From NCBI RefSeq assembly GCF_003852535.1, contig NZ_QAJP01000008.1:414362-478361 (forward strand): a stretch of DNA of 64,000 nt, in the 5' to 3' direction. A model generated the notes under the pieces. It worked only from the letters and a program-made list of their open reading frames with translations. It was not told where the DNA came from and made no database searches. The position numbers were made by a program, and so were the translations under genes. Source of the DNA: Herminiimonas sp. KBW02 (GTDB lineage Bacteria; Pseudomonadota; Gammaproteobacteria; Burkholderiales; Burkholderiaceae_D). Shown in pieces: positions 44,651-54,425 of this stretch (within the stretch, counting starts at the first letter, position 1; the number at the start of each line of letters is the position of its first letter).

Positions 44651-45448
44651 ATGAACACCGCCACACATCCCGCTCAACTCTGCTTTGGCAAGGTGCTGCA
44701 CACGCGCCTGCGTCCGGCCCGGCATGCGTTTGGCTATGAGGTGTATTTCATGCGCCTGCCTTTGCGTGCGATGGCACAGCACACATATACGACGCCACGT
44801 TTCTTTTCGCTGGATAAGTTCAATCTCCTGTCCTTCCACGCGCAGGATCACGGCGATGGCAAGCAGGCTTTATTGCCGTGGATAGAAACACTGCTCCGAC
44901 GTGAAGGCATACACGATGCCGATGGCGAGATCTGGCTGCAAGCCTTCCCGCGTGTGCTGGGCTATGTATTCAATCCGGTTTCCTTCTGGTTTTGCCACAA
45001 ACAGGATGGCAGCCTGCGTGCTGTAGTGGCTGAAGTGCGTAACACCTTCGGTGAAAAACACTGCTATCTGCTCGACACCGGTAATGCCATGCCGTATGGC
45101 GTGGAGCTGGTTGCCCGCAAGATTTTCCATGTCTCACCGTTCTGCGCAGTTGAAGGTCTGTATCGCTTTCACTTCATGCACGCCACCAGACAAGAAGGCG
45201 GCGCAACGGTGGAACGCCACATCGCATGCATAGACCACGACGATGTCGATGGTCCTTTGATCCTGACCAGCATCTCGGGCGCGGCGCAACCGCTATCGGA
45301 TGCCAGCGTCGCCCGCGCCTTCTTTATGTATCCGCTCATGACACTGGGCGTCATCATCAAAATCCATTGGCAAGCGCTCAAGCTCTGGCGCAAGCGCATG
45401 CCGTTTTTCAGCAAACCCACCCCACCTACCAGCGAGTTGAGCAGATGA
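44651..45448 (+). CDS. DUF1365-family protein
   Basis: A 265-residue protein starting MNTATHPAQLCFGKVLHTRLRPARHAFGYEVYFMRLPLRAM, the conserved DUF1365 N-terminus. GYVFNPVSFWFCH and CAVEGLYRFHF follow the family pattern. Biochemical activity is unproven; fixed linkage to the FAD oxidoreductase and CFA-type methyltransferase suggests the same lipid pathway. Its stop overlaps the next start (ATGA). Confidence 0.88.
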   Translation: MNTATHPAQLCFGKVLHTRLRPARHAFGYEVYFMRLPLRAMAQHTYTTPRFFSLDKFNLLSFHAQDHGDGKQALLPWIETLLRREGIHDADGEIWLQAFPRVLGYVFNPVSFWFCHKQDGSLRAVVAEVRNTFGEKHCYLLDTGNAMPYGVELVARKIFHVSPFCAVEGLYRFHFMHATRQEGGATVERHIACIDHDDVDGPLILTSISGAAQPLSDASVARAFFMYPLMTLGVIIKIHWQALKLWRKRMPFFSKPTPPTSELSR

Positions 45449-46680
45449 CCAGCAAATCCATCAATCCGGAATCACTCCGGTTCGACGCGCAAGCCAGCGC
45501 CACCGAAGGCTTGCCATCGCAAGTCAAATTCATACTGCAGCTTTTGCGCAAGCTGGAATATGGCGCACTGCGCATGGAATTTCCAAATGGCGAGTGTATG
45601 CACTTCGGCGATCACTCGCACCCGGTCACACTGACGCTGAAAAACTTCGACTTGTTTACTGCGGCGCTGAAATCGGGCGATATCGGCTTTGCCGAAACCT
45701 TTATCAATGGCGACTGGAGCACAGACAATCTGCCAGGCCTGATCGAACTCTTCGTACGCAATCGTGCCGCAGTCGAATCCGTCATTTACGGCAGCTGGTT
45801 CGGCAATCTCTTTTATCGCGTCAAACATCTGTTCAATCGCAACTCACGTAACGGCAGTCGCAAAAATATTCACGCGCACTATGACATAGGCAACGACTTC
45901 TATACCTTGTGGCTGGATCCGTCCATGACCTACTCCAGCGCCCTCTACACGGAGCAAACCGGTGATGATCTGACGCAGGCACAAAACGCAAAATACCGCC
46001 GCATCCTGGACGAACTCCAACTGGCGCCGCAAGCGCGGATCCTGGAAATCGGTTGCGGCTGGGGTGGCTTCGCCGAGATGGCAGCACGTGACAAGGCGGC
46101 ACATGTGACCGGACTGACGCTCTCCACCGAGCAGCTCAACTACGCACAACAACGCATGGCTACTGCCGGATTACAGGAGCAGGCTGATCTGCGCCTGCAG
46201 GATTACCGTGATGCGGACGGCCAGTACGATGCGATCGCATCGATAGAAATGTTTGAAGCAGTCGGCGAGGCTTACTGGCCGAGCTACTTTGCATGCATCA
46301 AACGCAATCTGAAAAGCGGCGGGCGTGCCTGCATACAAAGCATAGTAATAGACGATGCGCTATTTGCTCGCTATCGCAAGGGCACTGACTTCATCCAGCA
46401 ATACATCTTCCCCGGCGGCATGCTGCCCTCACCTGAGGTATTCCGCCAGCAGGCTGAGAAGTACGGCTTGCGCGTCGTCAATGAATTCAAGTTTGGCCTC
46501 GACTATGCACACACGCTGCAAGCATGGCGTGCCTCCTTCAGGGAACAGGCACAGCGAGTGCATGCCATCGGCTTCGATGATCGCTTTATGCGCACCTGGG
46601 ACTTTTATCTGGCCTACTGCGAAGCAGGCTTTCGGGCGGGCAGTATAGACGTGGCCCAGTTCACGCTGGAAAAACCATGA
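45445..46680 (+). CDS. Cyclopropane-fatty-acyl-phospholipid synthase family methyltransferase
   Basis: A 411-residue SAM-dependent enzyme acting on unsaturated acyl chains of phospholipids. The CFA-family block AHYDIGNDFYTLWLDPSMTYSSALY is followed by motif I ILEIGCGWGGFAEMAA and the IEMFEAVGEAYWPSYF block. The ATG at 45445 overlaps the DUF1365 stop; the 73-residue upstream extension is an out-of-frame reading of DUF1365. Whether it makes cyclopropanes or methyl-branched precursors of furan fatty acids cannot be told. Confidence 0.9.
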   Translation: MTSKSINPESLRFDAQASATEGLPSQVKFILQLLRKLEYGALRMEFPNGECMHFGDHSHPVTLTLKNFDLFTAALKSGDIGFAETFINGDWSTDNLPGLIELFVRNRAAVESVIYGSWFGNLFYRVKHLFNRNSRNGSRKNIHAHYDIGNDFYTLWLDPSMTYSSALYTEQTGDDLTQAQNAKYRRILDELQLAPQARILEIGCGWGGFAEMAARDKAAHVTGLTLSTEQLNYAQQRMATAGLQEQADLRLQDYRDADGQYDAIASIEMFEAVGEAYWPSYFACIKRNLKSGGRACIQSIVIDDALFARYRKGTDFIQQYIFPGGMLPSPEVFRQQAEKYGLRVVNEFKFGLDYAHTLQAWRASFREQAQRVHAIGFDDRFMRTWDFYLAYCEAGFRAGSIDVAQFTLEKP

Positions 46681-47267
46681 GCCAGGCAGCGCCAGCCGGA
46701 ACATTCAACAACTGCCTGCGTGCAGCCGTGCTGTGGCTATTTGCCGTCTGCATCTTGATGCACAACAGCTATGCCGCCGATACGACTACACCTGCACACA
46801 TACAAAAAGAATTATCACCGGCCTATCTGTCCGGACAAGGCAGCTTCCGCTGGTTCGGTCTGAAGATATACGATGCCCGGCTCTGGGTTGGCGAGCAAGG
46901 CTATAACAGCGCCGCGCCAGAAACCAGCAAGTTCGCGCTCGACCTGCGTTATGCCCGCAGCCTGCAGGGACGCAAGATAGCCGAAGCCAGTCGCGATGAG
47001 ATACAAAAACTCGGCCTCGGCAACGCACAGCAACTGACCGAATGGCAAAACAGGATGGAACAGATTTTCCCGGACGTGAGTGAAGGTACGCATCTTACTG
47101 GCGTCTATCTGCCGAACGCAGGAGCGCGCTTCTACCTCGACGGCAAAGCCATAGGTGAGATCATGGATGCCGCATTCGCGCAGGCTTTCTTTGCCATATG
47201 GCTGGCCCCAAAAACCACTGCACCGCAATTACGCAACGCATTGCTGGCAGGTGCGGCAGCACGCTAA
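46677..47267 (+). CDS. Chalcone-isomerase-like periplasmic protein
   Basis: A 196-residue protein with a signal peptide (LWLFAVCILMHNSYA) and a chalcone isomerase-like domain (GQGSFRWFGLKIYDARLWV, GVYLPNAGARFYLDGKAIGEI, FFAIWLAPKT). Bacterial members lack plant flavonoid context and some bind fatty acids, which suits this operon. It starts within the last codon of the methyltransferase gene (ATGA overlap). Confidence 0.82.
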   Translation: MSQAAPAGTFNNCLRAAVLWLFAVCILMHNSYAADTTTPAHIQKELSPAYLSGQGSFRWFGLKIYDARLWVGEQGYNSAAPETSKFALDLRYARSLQGRKIAEASRDEIQKLGLGNAQQLTEWQNRMEQIFPDVSEGTHLTGVYLPNAGARFYLDGKAIGEIMDAAFAQAFFAIWLAPKTTAPQLRNALLAGAAAR

Positions 47268-48502
47268 TGGACAAGCTCTCCGCCCCTTCCTATTTCTCTT
47301 ACGGCTTGTTCGGCTTGCCGCTGGCACTGGTTGCGCTACCGATCTACGTCTATGTGCCGCAGTTTTATGCCGAACGCTTCGGCCTGTCGCTGACACTCAT
47401 AGGCGCAACCTTATTGATTGCCCGTGTATCCGATGCATGCATAGATCCGTTACTGGGCATGTGGATAGATCGCAGCAAACGCGGTTATCGCCACTTCATC
47501 GTGATCTCACTTCCGTTGCTGGCCTGCGGTTTTCTTGCGCTGTTCCATCCGCCATCCGTGGAGCTAGGCGCTGCACTTGCATGGTTTATCCTGACTCTGA
47601 TGCTGGTATATCTGGGCTTTAGCCTGGCGACTATCGCCCATCAAAGCTGGGGCGCTGCACTGACACAAAAATTGAACGAACGCTCGTCCTTAACCGCAAC
47701 ACGCGAAGCCTGTGGTTTAGTTGGCGTGATCGTAGCGGCATCATTAACTGGCTGGCTGGGTCTGGGCTGGCTCAGTGTCACTTTCATCATCAGCCTGTTG
47801 CTATGCAGTGCGGTCTTGCTGAAGCTGGCGCCAGAACCGGTGCGCCTGCCGGTACAGCACACCAATTGGCGCATGATGCTGACGCCCTTCCAGACACGAC
47901 GTTTTCGCTGGCTGTTTGCAGTGCTGATCGTGAACGGCATTGCCGCTGCCATACCTGCCACTCTGTTCCTCTTCTTCGCCAAAGACCAATTGCAACTACC
48001 GCAATACGCCGGTCTGTTCCTGATGCTCTACTTCGTCGCTGCGGCTTGCTCCATGCCGCTATGGGTAGCGCTCGCCAAACGTCACGGCGAAGCACGCATA
48101 TGGTTGCTGGCAATGCTGCTGTCGGCGGCTGCATTTGTCTGGGCCTACGGCTTGTCAGCTGGTGCTGCACTGCCCTTCGGCCTGATCTGCATATTGTCCG
48201 GCCTGACCCTGGGTGCCGACCTCGCGTTGCCACCTGCATTGTTGGCGGCTGTCATCCATCAGGCCGGACACAGCGGCCAGCGTGAAGGCGCTTACTTCGG
48301 CGCATGGAGCTGGGCGACCAAAATGAACCTGGCACTGGCGGCAGGCATCTCGCTGCCCTTGCTACAGCACCTCGGCTATGTACCCGGCGTAGTCAATAGC
48401 GACGGCGCGCATGCACTTGCTGTCGGCTACGCATTACTGCCCTGCGCATTAAAACTCGGCGCAGCGGCCATCCTGTGGCGCGCCCCCTTGCGCGACATCT
48501 GA
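47267..48502 (+). CDS. MFS transporter (GPH-like)
   Basis: A 411-residue transporter with about twelve hydrophobic helices. The N-terminal YFSYGLFGLPLALVALPIYVYVPQFYAE and the loop DACIDPLLGMWIDRSKRGYRHF resemble the glycoside-pentoside-hexuronide/cation group. The ATG shares its A with the preceding stop (TAATG). In related clusters a similar transporter goes with the CFA-type methyltransferase; a lipid or head-group substrate is possible but unproven. Confidence 0.82.
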   Translation: MDKLSAPSYFSYGLFGLPLALVALPIYVYVPQFYAERFGLSLTLIGATLLIARVSDACIDPLLGMWIDRSKRGYRHFIVISLPLLACGFLALFHPPSVELGAALAWFILTLMLVYLGFSLATIAHQSWGAALTQKLNERSSLTATREACGLVGVIVAASLTGWLGLGWLSVTFIISLLLCSAVLLKLAPEPVRLPVQHTNWRMMLTPFQTRRFRWLFAVLIVNGIAAAIPATLFLFFAKDQLQLPQYAGLFLMLYFVAAACSMPLWVALAKRHGEARIWLLAMLLSAAAFVWAYGLSAGAALPFGLICILSGLTLGADLALPPALLAAVIHQAGHSGQREGAYFGAWSWATKMNLALAAGISLPLLQHLGYVPGVVNSDGAHALAVGYALLPCALKLGAAAILWRAPLRDI

Positions 48503-48527
48503 AACGGAACGAATCAAGGAGACAGAC

Positions 48528-49064
48528 ATGAAACACTGGAAAAACTTCTGCGCGGTACTGGCCCTGGTGCTGCTCTCATCCTGCGCCAGCCACAGCAATA
48601 TCGCCGACTATGCGAATGAAAAGCCGACGCTGGACTTGCAGCAATACTTCAACGGCACCCTGGATGCATGGGGCATGTTCCAGGACCGGTCAGGCAAGGT
48701 CATTAAACGATTCACAGTTGTGATGCGCTGCAAATGGGAAGGCGATGTCGGCACGCTGGATGAAGACTTCACCTACTCCGACGGCACTAAGCAAAAGCGT
48801 GTCTGGACCCTGCGCAAGGTTGCCGCTAACCGCTATATCGGCACTGCACCTGATGTCGTGGGTGAAGCAATCGGCGTCACTGCAGGCAATACCCTGCACT
48901 GGAACTATGTACTGGCACTACCGGTGGACGGCAAAGTCTATGAAGTCAATTTCGATGACTGGATGTATCAGATGGATGATCGCGTCATGCTGAACCGTGC
49001 TGCCATGAGCAAGTTCGGCTTCGCGCTGGGACAGGTCACGCTCTCTTTTACCAAACGCCCATGA
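48528..49064 (+). CDS. DUF3833-family lipoprotein
   Basis: A 178-residue lipoprotein. Lipobox LLSSC near residue 19, then the family motif LDLQQYFNGTLDAWGMFQDRSG and DDWMYQMDDRVMLNRAAMSKFGF. Function is unknown; it travels with DUF1365, CFA-type methyltransferase and SDR genes in several proteobacteria. GGAGACAGAC precedes the ATG. Confidence 0.88.
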   Translation: MKHWKNFCAVLALVLLSSCASHSNIADYANEKPTLDLQQYFNGTLDAWGMFQDRSGKVIKRFTVVMRCKWEGDVGTLDEDFTYSDGTKQKRVWTLRKVAANRYIGTAPDVVGEAIGVTAGNTLHWNYVLALPVDGKVYEVNFDDWMYQMDDRVMLNRAAMSKFGFALGQVTLSFTKRP

Positions 49065-49107
49065 ATCGATCTGCCAGCTACAAACAAAAACATATACGGA
49101 GAATAAA

Positions 49108-49875
49108 ATGAATCCCGCGATTACAAACTGGGACCATCTGCGCGTCTGGGTGATAGGTGCATCAAGCGGCATAGGAGCGGAAACAGCAAAATTATTGCTG
49201 GAGAAAGGTGCACGCGTCGCCCTCTCGGCCCGTCGCGTCGATTTACTGCAGGCAGTCGCCAACTGCCACCCACGTGCACTGGTAGCAGGCCTGGACATAG
49301 TCGATCCCGCCAGCGTGCAGGCGGCCCATGCGCACATCCTTAAAGAATGGCAAGGCCTGGACATCGTATTGATCGTCGCAGGTTCTTACAACGAGATGCG
49401 CGCCGATAGCTTCGATCTGGCCATCGCCAGAAACATGCTGGAGCTCAATCTGCATGGGCCATTAAATTGTCTGGATGTCGTGCTACCCGGCCTGCTGGCA
49501 CAAGGACATGGCAGCATCGGCATCGTCTCGTCCGTCGCAGGATACAGCGGCTTGCCCAAAGCATTGATCTACGGCCCGAGCAAAGCAGCCCTGATCAATC
49601 TGTGCGAAACGCTGTATCTGGATTTACGACCACGCGGCATAGGTGTCTATATGATCAATCCCGGCTTTGTCGATACGGCATTAACCGCCGGCAACGACTT
49701 TCCCATGCCGGCACTGATGAAGACACCCGATGCGGCACGGGAGATCGTGCGCGGCATGGAACGCGGTGATTTCCATATACACTTCCCGAAACGCCTGAGC
49801 AATGTTTTACGCATATTGCGTCTGCTGCCTTACCGCCTGTACTTCTGGATCATCCACAAAGGAACCGGACTATGA
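49108..49875 (+). CDS. Short-chain dehydrogenase/reductase
   Basis: A 255-residue SDR with cofactor motif VIGASSGIGAETAKLL, SARRVDLLQ as the NADP-leaning loop, catalytic VSSVAGYSG serine and YGPSK tyrosine-lysine. The C-terminus (LSNVLRILRLLPYRLYFWIIHK) looks like a membrane-surface helix. Substrate unknown; operon context suggests acyl chain or lipid oxidation/reduction. Stop overlaps the next start. Confidence 0.88.
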   Translation: MNPAITNWDHLRVWVIGASSGIGAETAKLLLEKGARVALSARRVDLLQAVANCHPRALVAGLDIVDPASVQAAHAHILKEWQGLDIVLIVAGSYNEMRADSFDLAIARNMLELNLHGPLNCLDVVLPGLLAQGHGSIGIVSSVAGYSGLPKALIYGPSKAALINLCETLYLDLRPRGIGVYMINPGFVDTALTAGNDFPMPALMKTPDAAREIVRGMERGDFHIHFPKRLSNVLRILRLLPYRLYFWIIHKGTGL

Positions 49876-50330
49876 ATGACGGCACCAATAGCGAACTGAA
49901 TTACGCCGCCGATATGCAGCGTGTCGTGCATTTCTTCGAAACGCTGACAGTCACCTCTGCACAGGAACAGCTCGAGCACATCTATACGCCGGACGCTTAC
50001 TTCAAGGACCCGTTCAATGAAGTACGCGGCCTGCCCGACATCGTGCCGATCTTTGTGCACATGTTTGCGCAAGTCGACAATCCACGTTTCGTCATCACAT
50101 CAACCGTACTGCAAGGAGACAGCGCCTTCATGACCTGGGAGTTCCTGTTCCACATGCGACGCTACGCCCGAGATGAACAGTGCATACGTGGCGCCACCCA
50201 CTTCCGCTTCGCACCAGACGGCCGCGTCAGCTACCACCGCGACTACTGGGATGCGGCCGAAGAATTGTATGAAAAAATCCCACTCGTCAGCAGCTTCATG
50301 CGCATGCTCAAGCATATCGCCCGCAAGTAA
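49872..50330 (+). CDS. NTF2-like/SnoaL-fold protein
   Basis: A 152-residue cone-fold protein. YTPDAYFKDPFNEVRGLPDIVPIFVHMF is the SnoaL/NTF2-like pattern with a conserved YxxDAxFxDPF; HFRFAPDGRVSYHRDYWDAAEELY matches the second half. The NTF2-like member of these lipid clusters is usually near the SDR, as here. Ligand or enzyme role is unknown. Last gene of the operon. Confidence 0.82.
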   Translation: MNDGTNSELNYAADMQRVVHFFETLTVTSAQEQLEHIYTPDAYFKDPFNEVRGLPDIVPIFVHMFAQVDNPRFVITSTVLQGDSAFMTWEFLFHMRRYARDEQCIRGATHFRFAPDGRVSYHRDYWDAAEELYEKIPLVSSFMRMLKHIARK

Positions 50331-50409
50331 AGCTGATATTCGCAATCATCTACCGTGCCTGCAGCAAACGTACTAATATTGCTGTAACTCCCTACTGAAA
50401 GCACGGCAT

Positions 50410-51738
50410 ATGACGCAGTCGCTGGATACCTCCCATTTGTGGATGCCTTTCACCGCCAATCGCCAGTTCAAGGACCGGCCCCGCATGCTGGTCGCCGCGT
50501 CCGGCATGTACTACACCAGCGATGACGGACGGCAGATACTGGATGGCACCTCAGGTTTGTGGTGCGTCAATGCCGGGCATGGTCATCCGAAGATCACCGC
50601 CGCCATCCGGCAGCAGGCTGCACAAATGGATTACGCACCGCTGTTCCAGATCGGGCATCCGCTTGCATTTGAAGCCGCCAGTGCACTCGCCGGGATTGCA
50701 CCTGCCGGCCTGAACCGCGTCTTCTTTTGCAACGACGGCTCGGAAGGCGTGGATACCGCGCTGAAGATCGCCCTCGCCTACCACCGCATCCGCGGCGATG
50801 CAGGTCGCACCCGCCTGATCGGCCGCGAACGTGGCTACCATGGTGTTGGCTTCGGCGGCATCGCGGTCGGCGGTATCGCTGGCAATCGCAAACAATTCGG
50901 ACCCGGCCTGGCCGCCGACCACCTGCGTCATCCGCTCAACATCGCGAAAAACGCTTACTCACGCGGCCTGCCGCTGCACGGTGCGGAAATGGCCGATGAA
51001 CTGGAGCAACGCCTGTTGGCTCTGCACGATCCATCCACCGTCGCCGCCGTCATCGTCGAGCCGCTGCAAGGTTCAACCGGGGTAATCCTGCCGCCACAAG
51101 GTTACCTGGAGAAAATCCGTGCCATCTGCGACAAGCACGGCATCCTGCTGATCTTCGATGAAGTCATTACCGGCTTTGGCAGGCTTGGTACGGCCTTCGG
51201 TGCCGACTACTTTGGCGTCCAGCCCGACATGATCGTCTGCGCAAAAGCACTGACGAATGCAGCCGTTCCGATGGGTGCAGTCATTGTAAAGCAAGAGATA
51301 CATGACTGCTTCATGCACATGGCGCCTGCCGACAGCATAGAGCTGTTCCACGGCTACACCTACTCCGGCCACCCGCTGGCCGCGGCAGCCGCAATCGCGA
51401 CATTAGATGTGTACAAGGAAGAGCAATTATTCCAGCGCGCTGCCGACATGGCGCCGTACTTTGAAGAAGCGGTGCACAGCCTGCAAGGCCTGCCTCACAT
51501 CAAAGACATACGCAACCTCGGTCTGGTCGCAGGCATAGAACTGGAAAGCATCCCCGGCAAACCCGGCGCACGCGCTTATGAATTATTTACCCGGGCATTT
51601 TGGGAAAAAGGTTTGCTGACACGCGTCACCGGCGACATCGTAGCGCTGTCGCCGCCGCTGATCATCAATAAAGCACAGGTTGATGAAATGTTTGGCAGCA
51701 TAGCCGACATCCTGAAGGCGATGAAAGTCGCAAGCTAA
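50410..51738 (+). CDS. Class III omega-aminotransferase (beta-alanine-pyruvate type)
   Basis: A 442-residue PLP aminotransferase. The N-terminal SHLWMPFTANRQF and GTSGLWCVNAGHGHPKI strongly resemble beta-alanine-pyruvate transaminases. PLP-binding pieces: NDGSEGVDTALKIAL, YHGVGFGG, IFDEVITGFGRLG and the lysine in MIVCAKALTNAAVPMG. Pyruvate as acceptor and beta-alanine or other omega-amino acids as donors are likely. It may be separately transcribed (79-bp gap after the NTF2-like gene). Confidence 0.9.
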   Translation: MTQSLDTSHLWMPFTANRQFKDRPRMLVAASGMYYTSDDGRQILDGTSGLWCVNAGHGHPKITAAIRQQAAQMDYAPLFQIGHPLAFEAASALAGIAPAGLNRVFFCNDGSEGVDTALKIALAYHRIRGDAGRTRLIGRERGYHGVGFGGIAVGGIAGNRKQFGPGLAADHLRHPLNIAKNAYSRGLPLHGAEMADELEQRLLALHDPSTVAAVIVEPLQGSTGVILPPQGYLEKIRAICDKHGILLIFDEVITGFGRLGTAFGADYFGVQPDMIVCAKALTNAAVPMGAVIVKQEIHDCFMHMAPADSIELFHGYTYSGHPLAAAAAIATLDVYKEEQLFQRAADMAPYFEEAVHSLQGLPHIKDIRNLGLVAGIELESIPGKPGARAYELFTRAFWEKGLLTRVTGDIVALSPPLIINKAQVDEMFGSIADILKAMKVAS

Positions 51739-51893
51739 CGGCAACAATAAATTTACTAATTAAATACTTACAAGAGACAAGAATTCTCAGTATTTGCCAC
51801 CGACTAAACAATTCCCTGCTATCTGGCGGCACACTTGTGCTATCGCCATTCAGTAAAGCGGTATCGACCAGACACCAGCCATAGCAAACGAAT

Positions 51894-52280
51894 ATGAAAT
51901 TCATACCCGTATTTTTCGCCATCCTGTGCGCCCTGACTATATCTGCCAGCCACGCGCAGGCCTTGAGCTTTGTAGAGCAGGATGAAGGTAACGATATGCT
52001 GCACGGCTTGAAGTATGTCGGCATAGCATCGGCTAATTTCGTTGCTGCTTACAACAAAGAACACGGCACAAGCTGGCGTTCACTGGGACCGAACTCCAAG
52101 CTGATGCTTACCCGCTGTCTGGTACCGTTGAAAACGCGCTGGTCACCACCTGCCAGCAGAACGGCAACGCTACCGGCACCTACCGATTGGCGCGTCAAAG
52201 TCAGTTGTGACAAGACCGTCAGCAACACCCTCAAGATCCAACGATGGGAAACGCTGATACCCACTACCCGGCGAGATTGA
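51894..52280 (+). CDS. Hypothetical secreted protein, 128 residues
   Basis: A signal peptide (MKFIPVFFAILCALTISASHAQA) precedes a short mature domain with two cysteines (LTRCLVP, VKVSCDK) that could form a disulfide. No family is recognised. The middle (KTRWSPPASRTATLPAPTDW) has low complexity and codon use that could reflect a frameshift, but the C-terminal part returns to a plausible pattern. A bidirectional terminator follows. Confidence 0.55.
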   Translation: MKFIPVFFAILCALTISASHAQALSFVEQDEGNDMLHGLKYVGIASANFVAAYNKEHGTSWRSLGPNSKLMLTRCLVPLKTRWSPPASRTATLPAPTDWRVKVSCDKTVSNTLKIQRWETLIPTTRRD

Positions 52281-52326
52281 AGCAGCGCTTCTCTGCGCCG
52301 AACACTCGTAAGCATGAGTAGCAAAG

Positions 52327-52364
52327 AAAAAGCCCGTTGACTCCAGGAGTCCAACGGGCTTTTT
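52327..52364. terminator. Bidirectional rho-independent terminator
   Basis: agcccgttg (52331-52339) pairs with caacgggct (52352-52360), with four A before and four T after. It serves both the leftward typA and the rightward unknown gene. Confidence 0.92.
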
Positions 52365-52401
52365 AGAACTGCATCTCGATGCAGCTTATTAGTTCAAGCT
52401 C

Positions 52402-54240
52402 TTAAGCAGCGTCACGGCCTGCTTTTTTACGCTCGTGCTCTTTCAGGAAGCGTTTGCGCAGACGGATGCTCTTAGGTGTCACTTCAACCAGTTCGTCGTC
52501 GTCGATGAATTCAACTGCGTATTCGAGCGACATTTCGATTGGTGGTACCAGGCGTACCGCTTCATCTGTACCAGACGAACGAACGTTGGTCAGTTGTTTG
52601 CCTTTGATCGGATTGACGACCAGATCGTTATCACGCGAGTGGATACCGATGATCATGCCTTCGTAGACCGGATCATTGTGGCTGACGAACATACGGCCGC
52701 GATCTTGCAGTTTCCAGATTGCGTATGCCACTGCTGCGCCGTCATCTTGCGAGATCAGCACGCCGTTACGACGACCGCCCAGATCACCTTTGGAGGCATC
52801 AACTGGTGCGTAGTCATCAAACACGTGGCTCATCAAGCCGGTACCGCGTGTCAATGTCATGAATTCGCCCTGGAAGCCGATCAGGCCACGTGCTGGGATA
52901 TGGTATTCCAGACGTACACGACCTTTGCCGTCCGGTTCCATGTTTTGCAGGTCACCACGACGACGACCGAGTTCTTCCATCACGCCGCCCTGGTTGGCTT
53001 CTTCAACGTCAACGGTCAGGTTTTCAAATGGCTCGTGGCGTACGCCGTCTACCATTTTGAAAACAACGCGTGGACGCGACACTGCCAGCTCGAAGCCTTC
53101 GCGACGCATGTTTTCGATCAGGATGGTCAGATGCAATTCGCCGCGACCCGACACTTCGTAGGTCGAATCATCGTTTTCCGATTGCACGACGCGCAGCGCC
53201 ATGTTGGCTTTCAATTCTTTTTCCAGGCGATCGCGGATTTGACGTGTGGTCACGAATTTACCTTCGCGGCCAGCCAGTGGCGAGCTGTTCACCATGAAAT
53301 TCATGGTCAGTGTTGGCTCATCGACCTTCAACATAGGCAAGCCATTCGGTGCATCAACTGCACAGATGGTGGAGCCGATACCGATTTCTTCGATACCGTT
53401 GATCAGAACGATGTCGCCTGCCAATGCTTCGTCTACCAGTACGCGGTCCAGACCTTTGAAGGTCAACACCTGGTTGATACGCGCTTTGGTTGGCTTGTCT
53501 TCAGGACCGTTCATCCAGACGACGTCTTGACCGCCTTTGATACGACCAGCCAGGATACGGCCGACGCCGATTTTACCGACGTAAGACGAGTATTCGAGCG
53601 ATGTGATTTGCAGTTGCAACGGTGCATCAGGATCATCTTCACGCGCTGGAACGTGTTCCAGGATCGCGTCGAACAATGGTTCCATGTTGCCTTCACGTAC
53701 GTCCGGGGTCAGGCCAGCGTAGCCGTTCAGACCGGAAGCGTAAACGATAGGGAAGTCGAGTTGTTCTTCGGTTGCGCCCAGTTTGTCGAACAATTCGAAT
53801 GTTGCATTGATAGCCCATTCAGCGCGTGCGCCCGGACGATCAATTTTGTTCAACACAACGATAGGTTTCAGGCCGAGTGCCAGTGCTTTACGTGTAACGA
53901 AACGCGTTTGTGGCATCGGGCCTTCTTGCGCATCCACCAGCAACAACACGCTGTCTACCATCGACAGTACACGTTCCACTTCACCACCGAAGTCGGCGTG
54001 GCCTGGGGTATCGACGATGTTGACGTGTGTACCTTTGTACTCAACCGCGCAGTTCTTCGACAGAATCGTGATACCACGTTCCTTTTCGATGTCGTTCGAG
54101 TCCATCACGCGTGCATCAACCTGCTGGTTGTCACGGAAAGTGCCTGACTGACGCAATAATTGGTCAACAAGCGTGGTTTTGCCGTGATCAACGTGGGCGA
54201 TGATGGCAATGTTACGAATAGCGCGTTTTGAGTTTGACAT
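52402..54240 (-). CDS. typA: Ribosome-associated GTPase TypA/BipA
   Basis: A 612-residue translational GTPase acting on the 50S subunit. [15 protein letters not shown] (G1), EKERGITIL (G2), [20 protein letters not shown] (G3) and NKIDRPGAR (G4) are clear, followed by EF-G-like domains II, III and V and the BipA-specific C-terminal domain ([21 protein letters not shown]). BipA aids 50S assembly and stress adaptation. Its promoter has an extended -10 46 bases upstream. Confidence 0.97.
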   Translation of the reverse strand: MSNSKRAIRNIAIIAHVDHGKTTLVDQLLRQSGTFRDNQQVDARVMDSNDIEKERGITILSKNCAVEYKGTHVNIVDTPGHADFGGEVERVLSMVDSVLLLVDAQEGPMPQTRFVTRKALALGLKPIVVLNKIDRPGARAEWAINATFELFDKLGATEEQLDFPIVYASGLNGYAGLTPDVREGNMEPLFDAILEHVPAREDDPDAPLQLQITSLEYSSYVGKIGVGRILAGRIKGGQDVVWMNGPEDKPTKARINQVLTFKGLDRVLVDEALAGDIVLINGIEEIGIGSTICAVDAPNGLPMLKVDEPTLTMNFMVNSSPLAGREGKFVTTRQIRDRLEKELKANMALRVVQSENDDSTYEVSGRGELHLTILIENMRREGFELAVSRPRVVFKMVDGVRHEPFENLTVDVEEANQGGVMEELGRRRGDLQNMEPDGKGRVRLEYHIPARGLIGFQGEFMTLTRGTGLMSHVFDDYAPVDASKGDLGGRRNGVLISQDDGAAVAYAIWKLQDRGRMFVSHNDPVYEGMIIGIHSRDNDLVVNPIKGKQLTNVRSSGTDEAVRLVPPIEMSLEYAVEFIDDDELVEVTPKSIRLRKRFLKEHERKKAGRDAA

Positions 54241-54285
54241 AGTCGTTTTTTACGGTTGGGTGGTGCTGAATTTGGAAAGCCGCAG

Positions 54286-54294
54286 ATTATAGCA
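54286..54294 (-). promoter_or_regulatory. Extended -10 promoter of typA
   Basis: Read leftward, TGCTATAAT is a perfect extended -10 box 46 bases upstream of the typA start. No good -35 element is seen at 17 bases, which fits an extended -10 promoter. Confidence 0.65.
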
Positions 54295-54425
54295 CAGCAA
54301 GACCCGTTCGATTCCGGGAAACCCTTGATATTTCAATGGCTTGCTGCGTTTTATGTGACAGATTGATGACGCTGCCACGTTAAGAAAATAGAAACAGTTC
54401 GTGCAAAAACAGCTGGAAATCCGCG

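Noticed and set aside
52435..54147. 570-codon forward frame across typA
   Set aside because: Rich in His, Phe, Cys and Gln as expected from reading typA backwards; typA motifs are intact on the other strand.
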